Source: Acidobacteriota bacterium | GTDB taxonomy: Bacteria; Acidobacteriota; Aminicenantia; Aminicenantales; Saccharicenantaceae | NCBI GenBank assembly: GCA_029553365.1 | Contig: JAKPCG010000233.1 | Span: 1-57,837 of the forward strand | Length of the DNA: 57,837 bases | Direction of reading: 5' to 3' | Shown here: positions 51,343 through 57,837 of the stretch, one piece after another | Layout of the letters: each line of letters starts with the position of its first letter | Numbering within the stretch: position 1 is the first letter of the stretch | Notes under the pieces: generated by a model | Seen by the model: only the letters and a program-made list of their open reading frames with translations | Told to the model about the DNA's origin: nothing | Database searches by the model: none | Translations under genes and position numbers: made by a program

Positions 51343-53418
51343 CTAATCAATCTTTTCAGCCAGGACGAATTCTACCTTTTTAAGAATGGGGTTACAGCTA
51401 ACCATCCTGACTCTAACTTTTTCGCCGAGGGAGAAAGTTACTCCACTTTGCCGGCCGCGCAGAGTTTTTTCATCTCTTCGCAAAAAGTAATCATCGCCCA
51501 GAGCGGAGTAAGGTATCAGTCCATCTATAAAGTAATCGTCAAGTTCAACCACCAGTCCAGCCCGGTTAATGTCGGTTATGATCCCGACGAATTCTTCACC
51601 CAGCTTATTTTTCAGGAGGCGGAGGATTCTCCACTGAATAAGAGCTCTTTCTGCTTCATCGGCCAGCCTTTCGCGCTGGGAGCAATGCAAGGCGATATCA
51701 GCCAGGGGTAGAGGTCTCGGTTTTTTCCTGGCCAGCGCTCTTTTGAGGAGACGATGAACAGTCAAATCGGGATAGCGACGAATAGGTGAGGTAAAGTGGG
51801 TGTAAACGGGCAGAGCCAGGCCGAAATGACCACAATTTTTATCTGAATAGACGGCCAGGCGCATGGCTCTCAGGACCTGAATGGTAATAAATTTTTCCTC
51901 AGGCTTGCCTTTAAAGCTCTCGATAATTTTCTGGAGATCAGCCGATTTAATCTGACTGGCCCGGGGCAGTTCCAGTCCGAAATGGACCAGCAGGCTTTTT
52001 AATTTTTCCAGGTCGGAGCGAGTCGGAGCAGGATGAACACGGTAAATACAACCATAATTATGTTCACTTAGATAAGTGGCAACGGCCACATTGGCGGCCA
52101 GCATGAATTCCTCCACGAGGCCATGAGCTTCGTTTCGCTCCGAAGGGACAACTGCCGTCAGTAATCCTTCCCGATAAACGAGTTCAGGTTCGAGCAAATC
52201 AAAATCAAGGCTGCCCTGGCGCAGACGCTTTCTTTTAAGAATCCGGGCCAGATGCCTCATAAGAAAAAGATCGTCAAGAAGATGCTGATAGCGATGTCGT
52301 TCTTCCGGGTCGCCCTGAAAGATTTTGAAAACCGAAGTATAGGTCATTCTTTCTGCTGTCTGAATAACCGAGGGGTGGAAATCACTCTGCAGAATTTCAC
52401 CCCGATCATCTATTTCCATGAGGGCAGAAACGGTGAGACGTGGTACCCTCGGCCTTAAGCTGCACAGATCGTTGGATAATTTTTCCGGCAGCATGGGTAG
52501 CGTCAGATCAGGAAAATAAACGCTGGTACCACGCTGGTAGGCCTCGCGGTCAAGAGCTGAACCCGGCCGGACATAATGCGAGACATCGGCAATATGGACG
52601 CCCAGCAGATAATGCCCGTTGCTCAGTTTCCTGATGCTGACTGCATCATCAAAGTCCTGGGCTTTCTCCCCATCTATGGTGACTGTCGTCCAGTTTCTGT
52701 AATCGGCCCGCCCCTCAAAATCTTGAGGCCCGGGCTCAGTCGGCAGAGCAACTGCCTCAGCCAGGGTCTCGCCAGCAAATTGTTCAAACAGGTTGTGTTG
52801 ATTGATAACCACCTTCAGATCCACTCCTGGTTCATCCTGGTAGCCAAGTACTTTTCTGACTTCCAGGCTGGTGCGGTCAATTTCCACAATTTGCCCTGGT
52901 TGTGGCTTTTTGCGGCTCTTAACTTTAACCAGAAACGGTTCTTCATGGATGGTATCCATTGGCAGAACAAATGGCTGATAATTTATCTCAAGGTACAGGC
53001 CGAAGATAGATGTTCGTCCCCTCTTTAAAATCCTGGTTACCCGTCCTTCGGTTTTCCCTTTTTGTCCTTCTGCTTTGACCAGGACTTCAACCAGGTCACC
53101 GGTTAGAGCGCCTGCTGTCTGTCCGGGCGGAATAAAAATATCCTCAGTACCCCCTTCGGCTGTTTCCGGCGTGACAAAAGCAAAACCACGCTTGTTTAAG
53201 GAGATGGTTCCTCTGATAACCTTATTCCGGGGCAAAGGCATAACCAGGTCACCCTTCAGTTTAAGCTGTCCCTGTTTTTCCAGATATCTGACCAGCCCTT
53301 TTAATTTCCTTTTCTCGCCTTTATTGAGCTTCAGGACCCGCCCTAACCTTTCCAGGCTGATTGGCTTTCTATTTTTTTCTAAATATTCAATTATTTCTTT
53401 TTCCATGTTTTTTTCCAT
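51343..53418 (-). CDS. rnr: Ribonuclease R (RNB family)
   Basis: A processive 3'-5' exoribonuclease of about 690 residues. It has an N-terminal winged helix, cold-shock domains (NKRGFAFVTPE), the RNB catalytic centre (TIDGEKAQDFDDAVSI, with the four Asp residues) and a C-terminal S1 domain (VGIITDINRAGLVVELDDYFIDGLIPYSAL). The C-terminal Lys-rich tail of E. coli RNase R is absent. Two ATGs four codons apart can serve as start. It lies between a hypothetical gene and the SelB-like gene in the valS-birA-coaX string. Confidence 0.96.
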   Translation of the reverse strand: MEKNMEKEIIEYLEKNRKPISLERLGRVLKLNKGEKRKLKGLVRYLEKQGQLKLKGDLVMPLPRNKVIRGTISLNKRGFAFVTPETAEGGTEDIFIPPGQTAGALTGDLVEVLVKAEGQKGKTEGRVTRILKRGRTSIFGLYLEINYQPFVLPMDTIHEEPFLVKVKSRKKPQPGQIVEIDRTSLEVRKVLGYQDEPGVDLKVVINQHNLFEQFAGETLAEAVALPTEPGPQDFEGRADYRNWTTVTIDGEKAQDFDDAVSIRKLSNGHYLLGVHIADVSHYVRPGSALDREAYQRGTSVYFPDLTLPMLPEKLSNDLCSLRPRVPRLTVSALMEIDDRGEILQSDFHPSVIQTAERMTYTSVFKIFQGDPEERHRYQHLLDDLFLMRHLARILKRKRLRQGSLDFDLLEPELVYREGLLTAVVPSERNEAHGLVEEFMLAANVAVATYLSEHNYGCIYRVHPAPTRSDLEKLKSLLVHFGLELPRASQIKSADLQKIIESFKGKPEEKFITIQVLRAMRLAVYSDKNCGHFGLALPVYTHFTSPIRRYPDLTVHRLLKRALARKKPRPLPLADIALHCSQRERLADEAERALIQWRILRLLKNKLGEEFVGIITDINRAGLVVELDDYFIDGLIPYSALGDDYFLRRDEKTLRGRQSGVTFSLGEKVRVRMVSCNPILKKVEFVLAEKID

Positions 53419-53458
53419 CTATAGTTGGTTAATGCCGGCTGAATTTATCGCCACAGAT

Positions 53459-54097
53459 TCAATAATAAAAAAGAGAGACATAGGGAAGATGATAAAGCTG
53501 TCTCTTCTCTTTGACCAGCCTCGTCTGCAGAATTTCGGTCAGAGCCGCCTCTGGCTTGCCTGGAAATTCCCGTCGAATCTCCTTTAAGCCAGTCTTTTTC
53601 TCTTCCTCCAGAATAAGCTGGAAGATTAGCCGGTCAATTTCCTCATCCAGTTCTTCGAGTTTATTTTCATCCGGTTCGCTATTATTTAGAATGTCCAGAG
53701 CTATTTTATATGATTCCCTAAGCTTCTCCAATTCGGCCGGCAGTCCGCTGAGGAAAGCTTCTATCTCTGCCCTGGCTTTATTTATTTTTTTATCAGGTTC
53801 AATCTGAGGTGAGGCCTGACCGATAAGCCTTTCCTGATAGCTCGCATAAGCTTTTAAGACCTCTCTTTCACATTGGCTGAGTGAATAGATATTTCTCCTT
53901 TTTTTTCTTTTGAGCTGTCTGGCAAAAGTCCGGTCAATGCCCTCCAGAATTGGCTCCAGTGGTATGCCCAGCTTTTCCCAGTCGGAGATGAGAGCCAGGT
54001 CAGGCGGTGGCAGAAAAAACATGCTGGTCTGATGCCTTAAAAAGCGGCGGGCAATCTCCTGGTAATAGTACTGGCGGCTGACCTCATCCTGAGTCAT
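53459..54097 (-). CDS. Hypothetical helical protein in the coaX-rnr interval
   Basis: A 212-residue protein I cannot name. The N-terminal third contains LALISDWEKLGIPLEPILEGIDRTF, a pattern I associate with uncharacterised DNA- or replication-related proteins. The middle and C-terminal parts are Glu/Leu-rich helices with coiled-coil character (LEELDEEIDRLIFQLILEEEKK). There is no signal peptide or membrane segment. Its ATG overlaps the coaX stop by four nt, and rnr follows after 40 nt, so it is translated with them. Function unknown. Confidence 0.85.
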   Translation of the reverse strand: MTQDEVSRQYYYQEIARRFLRHQTSMFFLPPPDLALISDWEKLGIPLEPILEGIDRTFARQLKRKKRRNIYSLSQCEREVLKAYASYQERLIGQASPQIEPDKKINKARAEIEAFLSGLPAELEKLRESYKIALDILNNSEPDENKLEELDEEIDRLIFQLILEEEKKTGLKEIRREFPGKPEAALTEILQTRLVKEKRQLYHLPYVSLFYY

Positions 54098-54873
54098 TTT
54101 TTCTCCCGAGGGCGGTTTTTCTCATAGAGTAGCTGCAAACCTGCCAGTACCAGATTTGGTTCAAAATGATCTATTGCCTTAATATCAGAGGCGATAAGCT
54201 CAGCCTGACCGCCGGTAGCTACAATCACCGGTTTTGTCTGGAGTTCGGCTGACATCTCATTGATAATTTGATTGACCAATCCGATATAGCCAAAGTAGAG
54301 TCCTGACTGCATGCTGGAGACAGTATTCCGGCCGATAGCTGCCCTGGGCTTTTTGATTTCAATCCGTGGTAAACGGGCTGTTCGCAAATACAGGGCCTCA
54401 GCTGAGATTTGAATGCCAGGGGCAATTGATCCACCCAGATATTCGCCGGCGGCTGAGACAGCATCAAAAGTGGTGGCTGTCCCAAAATCAACGATAAGGC
54501 AGGGACCTCCATACTTTTTATAGGCAGCGTAAGCAGCCACAATCCGGTCTGGACCAACCTCGGCCGGATTCTCATAAAGAATTGGTATGCCGGTTTTAAG
54601 TCCCGGTCCAACCAGCAGTGGTTTGACCTTGAAAAATTTCTCCATCGCCTGCTCGATAACAGGCGTGATAGGCGGAACCACGGAAGAAATAATGGCTCCC
54701 TTAATTTTCTGGCAGGAAAGCTTTTTGTATCCGAGCAGGTTACAAAGAATCAGCCCATATTCATCCGCAGTTTTTTCCCGGTCGCTTTTTATTTTCCAGT
54801 TGACCAGCAACTTTTTACCCCGAAAAATGCCAAGAGCAATGGTTGTATTGCCGATATCAAAAGTCATAATCAT
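54094..54873 (-). CDS. coaX: Type III pantothenate kinase
   Basis: Phosphorylates pantothenate in the first step of coenzyme A synthesis. The 259-residue ASKHA-fold protein has the N-terminal phosphate loop FDIGNTTIALG, GPDRIVAAYAA, DFGTATTFDAV, GGSIAPGI and VATGG, all typical of CoaX. Pairing with birA upstream is frequent in bacteria; both serve cofactor supply to acyl metabolism. Confidence 0.97.
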   Translation of the reverse strand: MIMTFDIGNTTIALGIFRGKKLLVNWKIKSDREKTADEYGLILCNLLGYKKLSCQKIKGAIISSVVPPITPVIEQAMEKFFKVKPLLVGPGLKTGIPILYENPAEVGPDRIVAAYAAYKKYGGPCLIVDFGTATTFDAVSAAGEYLGGSIAPGIQISAEALYLRTARLPRIEIKKPRAAIGRNTVSSMQSGLYFGYIGLVNQIINEMSAELQTKPVIVATGGQAELIASDIKAIDHFEPNLVLAGLQLLYEKNRPREKK

Positions 54874-54907
54874 CGTTTTCTCCTGGTCACGGTTTCAATT
54901 TATCACT

Positions 54908-55660
54908 TCAACCTAACACTCTCACTATTTCTGAGCCATAGTATTTTTTACTCTCCTGGCCGATTTGAAGAATTAAGCTCCCATCCTGAGCAAGACCGCT
55001 AAACTGGCCTGAGACCTCTCCTTCTCGCTCTTTAATAATCAGAGTCTGACCCGGAGAAAAGGAAAGCCTGGCCTCAAATCTGCGGACAATTAATTTTGCT
55101 TGCCCTTCTTTGAGCTTATTATACCAGAACTGAAATCTCTTACCAAGGAGCTGGAACAATTCTTCCGGTTGATAAGTTTTTCCGGTGATAAGAAGAAGCG
55201 AAGTAGCCAGCCCTGCTACTTCTTCGGGAAAATCTTCCTGCCGATGGTTAAGATTTACCCCGAAGCCGGCAATGACCTCAGCTTGACCGGTTTGTAAGGT
55301 CTCTGCCTCGCACAAAATCCCACCGATCTTTTTGCCTTTAAAGAGAAGATCATTAGGCCATTTTAGACTGATATCCACCCTGGCCAGCTCCTCTAGAGCC
55401 TCGGCTGCAGCCAGCCCGCCAGCCAATGGCAGAAGATGTAAAAACCCTGCCGGCGGCCGTAGCAGAAAAGATACATACAATCCCTTTTTAGCTGATGAAT
55501 GCCACGGGCGGCCTTTGGTGCCACGACCGGCTGTTTGCTCATCGGCCAGAACTGCTGTTCCCTCCGGAAAGCCGAGTCTGGCCAGCAGGCGACCAAAATT
55601 CATAGTCGAGTCCAGACTAGAAAATCTAAAGGATAGCTCGCCAAAGTTTATGGCACCCAT
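54908..55660 (-). CDS. birA: Biotin-[acetyl-CoA-carboxylase] ligase
   Basis: Activates biotin to biotinyl-AMP and transfers it to carboxylase lysines. The 250-residue protein has ADEQTAGRGTKGRPWHS (biotinyl-AMP loop), SLKWPNDLLFKGKKIGGILCE and GFGVNLNH. The C-terminal SH3-like domain is present, but there is no N-terminal helix-turn-helix, so it is a monofunctional ligase that cannot repress genes like E. coli BirA. It follows valS by 29 nt and precedes coaX. Confidence 0.96.
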   Translation of the reverse strand: MGAINFGELSFRFSSLDSTMNFGRLLARLGFPEGTAVLADEQTAGRGTKGRPWHSSAKKGLYVSFLLRPPAGFLHLLPLAGGLAAAEALEELARVDISLKWPNDLLFKGKKIGGILCEAETLQTGQAEVIAGFGVNLNHRQEDFPEEVAGLATSLLLITGKTYQPEELFQLLGKRFQFWYNKLKEGQAKLIVRRFEARLSFSPGQTLIIKEREGEVSGQFSGLAQDGSLILQIGQESKKYYGSEIVRVLG

Positions 55661-55689
55661 GGTTTATGTTTTAAGCGGTTAGCCCGAAT

Positions 55690-57837
55690 CTAAAGCTTTC
55701 TCAGCTCTGATAAGCTTTTAAGTAACTTTTCCTTTTTAAGTTCAAGTTCCTGCCGTCGCTCTTCGTGTTCTGCCACCACTGGTTGAGGTGCCTTTTGTTT
55801 GAAATCAGGGTTTTCCAGCCGCCCGATAAGTTTGTTCAGGTCTTCTTCCAGACGGGTCAGTTCCTTCTGGAGGCGCTCGATTTCCTGCACTCTATCAATG
55901 GCTCTCGCCAGCTGTAAGCCGATTTCGGTTGTCCCGGCAACTCCTTTAAGAAGGTGTTCAGCGGATGGCATTTCTGTCACATATTCGATTCTCTCTACAC
56001 CAGCCAGAAGTCTCATAGCTTCTTCGTGTGGCCCGGCCAGTTTCTGACTTTTATCCCGGTCGCTTATCCAGAGGTTAACTTTTTCTCTAACTGGCAGTTG
56101 ATTTTCGGCCCGAATTCTTCTGACTTCAGAAATGAGCTCCTGCAGAAACTTCATAGTCTCTTCTGCTTCCTCATCCAGCCATTGCTGGTCTGCCACTGGC
56201 CAGCTCTCGGTGAGAAGCGATAATCCGCTGGCCGGCAGGTGATGCCAGATTTCCTCCGTAATAAAGGGCATAAAAGGATGCAGGAGCTTTAAAATTTGAT
56301 CCAGCGTATTTTCCATTACCGCCTGTGTATTTTTATTGCCCTGCTTGAGCTCGGGTTTGATAAATTCGATATACCAATCGCAGAATTCATGCCAGATAAA
56401 ATGGTAAATAGTCTCGGCTGCCTCATAGAATCTATAATTTTTCAAAGAATCATTTAGTTCATTAATAACCCTGGTCAGACGACTGCGAATCCAGCGGTTA
56501 GGCAGAGAAAGAGCCTCCTCATCGGCCTTGATTTTTTCCTGGCCCAGGTTCATCAAAACAAAGCGGGAGGCATTCCAGATTTTATTGGCAAAAGCCCGAT
56601 AGCCGGCCATTCTTTCTTCAGATAGAGCAATATCCATGCCAGGGACGGCCAGTGAAGCCAGGGTAAAGCGCAGAGCATCTGTCCCGTATTTGTCGATCAT
56701 TTCCAGCGGGTCGATAATATTGCCCTCGGATTTACTCATCTTCCTTTTTTTCATATCTCGGACCAGGCCGTTGATGAAAACCTCTCTAAATGGAACTTCT
56801 TTCATGAATTTGAGGCCCATCATAATCATTCTGGCTACCCAGAAGAAAATGATGTCAAAACCGGTGGACATCAGATCAGTCGGATAGAAAACTTTGAGAT
56901 CTTCAGTTTCTTCTGGCCAGCCCAGGGTGGCAAAAGGCCAGAGAGCAGAGGAAAACCAGGTATCAAGCACATCTTCATCCTGAACGACCGGCCCACCACA
57001 CTTTTCGCAGGCGGCTGGCTTGTCCATTGAGACCATAATATGCCGGCAATTCTGGCAATAATAAGCCGGAATGCGATGGCCCCACCACAGTTGCCGCGAA
57101 ATACACCAATCATGAATTTTATACATCCAGTCAAAATAGGTTTTAGTCCAGTTTTCTGGAATAAAGACAATTCTTCCGTCCTCGACGGCTTTGATGGCTT
57201 CCTTCGCCAGCGGCTCAATTCTGACAAACCACTGCCAGGAAAGATAAGGTTCGATAATTGTTTTGCAGCGGTAACAGTGCCCGACGGCGTGGCTGTAATC
57301 CTCAACTTTGACCAGGTAACCGAGCTCTTTGAGTTTTTCCACCACTTGCTGGCGGCAGACGAAACGATCCAGACCTTTGAATTCCGCCCCGGCTGCTTCC
57401 GTCATATGGCCGCTGCCGTCGATAACGATAATCTGCTCCAGGCCATGCTTTTTGCCCAGTTCAAAGTCAACCGGGTCATGAGCAGGCGTAACTTTAACTG
57501 CTCCCGTCCCGAAATCTTTTTCGACCTGTTCATCGGTGATGACCGGTATAAGGCGGTTCTGAAGTGGCAGCAGAACTTTCTTTCCATGAAACTTTTTATA
57601 GCGCTCATCATCGGGATGGACGGCTATAGCCGTGTCACCCAGCATCGTCTCGGGTCTGGTGGTGGCCACTATTATGGCTTCATCGGTGCCGGGCAGAGGA
57701 TATTTTATGTACCAGAGGTGGCCTTTAACCTCCTGATGCTCAATCTCAATATCAGAAAGAACCGTCTGGCAGCGAGGACAGCGGTTGACCAGATAGTAAT
57801 CACGATAAATAAGGCCTTCGCTGTAAAGTGAGACGAA
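55690..57837 (-). CDS. valS: Valine-tRNA ligase, 5' end outside window
   Basis: The C-terminal 715 residues of ValRS; the frame runs off the right edge, upstream of the track's start at an internal GTG (within IVATTRPETM). The editing domain (ATTRPETMLGDTA), Zn-ribbon-like Cys pairs (CPRCQTVL; CQNC and CEKC), the KMSKS loop (RKMSKSEGNIIDP), the anticodon-binding helical domain and the C-terminal coiled coil (LQKELTRLEEDLNKLIGRLEN) are all visible. The HIGH motif lies outside the window. It begins the minus-strand string valS-birA-coaX. Confidence 0.97.
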   Translation of the reverse strand, partial: FVSLYSEGLIYRDYYLVNRCPRCQTVLSDIEIEHQEVKGHLWYIKYPLPGTDEAIIVATTRPETMLGDTAIAVHPDDERYKKFHGKKVLLPLQNRLIPVITDEQVEKDFGTGAVKVTPAHDPVDFELGKKHGLEQIIVIDGSGHMTEAAGAEFKGLDRFVCRQQVVEKLKELGYLVKVEDYSHAVGHCYRCKTIIEPYLSWQWFVRIEPLAKEAIKAVEDGRIVFIPENWTKTYFDWMYKIHDWCISRQLWWGHRIPAYYCQNCRHIMVSMDKPAACEKCGGPVVQDEDVLDTWFSSALWPFATLGWPEETEDLKVFYPTDLMSTGFDIIFFWVARMIMMGLKFMKEVPFREVFINGLVRDMKKRKMSKSEGNIIDPLEMIDKYGTDALRFTLASLAVPGMDIALSEERMAGYRAFANKIWNASRFVLMNLGQEKIKADEEALSLPNRWIRSRLTRVINELNDSLKNYRFYEAAETIYHFIWHEFCDWYIEFIKPELKQGNKNTQAVMENTLDQILKLLHPFMPFITEEIWHHLPASGLSLLTESWPVADQQWLDEEAEETMKFLQELISEVRRIRAENQLPVREKVNLWISDRDKSQKLAGPHEEAMRLLAGVERIEYVTEMPSAEHLLKGVAGTTEIGLQLARAIDRVQEIERLQKELTRLEEDLNKLIGRLENPDFKQKAPQPVVAEHEERRQELELKKEKLLKSLSELRKL

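Noticed and set aside
57040-57831. 263-aa plus-strand ORF
   Set aside because: It is antisense to the valS coding sequence, whose motifs are certain.
1-57837. CRISPR array, insertion sequence, prophage or attachment sites
   Set aside because: No regularly spaced repeats, transposase, integrase or phage-like ORFs were seen anywhere in the window.

Overview
This window reads as a chromosomal segment of a diderm (Gram-negative type) bacterium. LptD, a phosphate-porin homologue, several outer-membrane beta-barrels and a polysaccharide-export system all imply an outer membrane. Gene repertoire and order (RNase Y beside ZapA, YmdB and XseAB; a split F0 operon; carbamate kinase with OTC; many TTG and one ATT start) fit an uncultivated lineage such as Candidatus Aminicenantes or an Acidobacteria relative. 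That placement is inference and no marker proves it. I saw no insertion sequence, prophage or CRISPR array.

Layout. 1-1.5 kb: an SH3/beta-barrel envelope protein. 1.5-7.7 kb (minus): a phosphate regulon, porin-pstSCAB-phoU-phoB, preceded by a three-to-four-unit TTAACA-type Pho box; no phoR kinase is present. 8.0-9.5 kb: purF. 9.5-12.8 kb (minus): an SDR-fold protein lacking its catalytic Tyr and Thr, and lptD. 13.0-21.0 kb (plus): an exopolysaccharide secretion cluster (beta-barrel, short OPX/Wza-like protein, Wzc-type tyrosine kinase, CpsB-type PHP phosphatase, carboxypeptidase-regulatory-domain protein, O-antigen ligase/polymerase, membrane-anchored helical protein) without any glycosyltransferase. 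21.2-22.9 kb: mpg and a secreted GH5 glycosidase. 23.5-25.3 kb: atpZ-atpI-atpB-atpE, a detached F0 module whose c subunit carries most of a Na+-binding signature. 25.3-28.0 kb: YihY, thioredoxin and a glycogen synthase with an altered nucleotide-sugar motif.

28.1-43.7 kb (minus) is one long co-oriented block: tRNA-Val, thrS, infC, rpmI, rplT, pheS, pheT, a coiled-coil protein, zapA, rny, ymdB, xseA, xseB, ispA, dxs, tlyA (frameshifted), nadK. Most junctions overlap or nearly touch. infC begins with ATT behind a perfect Shine-Dalgarno, as in E. coli, and overlaps rpmI by 83 nt.

43.9-50.2 kb (plus): an MJ0936/YfcE phosphodiesterase, a 46-aa basic ORF absent from the ORF track, then a COG2403-type GTPase, carbamate kinase, ornithine carbamoyltransferase and an unrecognised 705-aa protein. 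There is no arginine deiminase. 50.2-57.8 kb (minus): valS (cut by the window edge), birA, coaX, a hypothetical protein, rnr, and a 367-aa protein that looks like the C-terminal RNA-binding part of SelB without any GTPase domain.

The best candidates for something new are the GTPase-less SelB-like protein, the GTPase/carbamate kinase/OTC/705-aa module, and the catalytically depleted SDR protein. The Pho box, ATT start, frameshifted tlyA and Na+-type c subunit are well-supported sequence observations.
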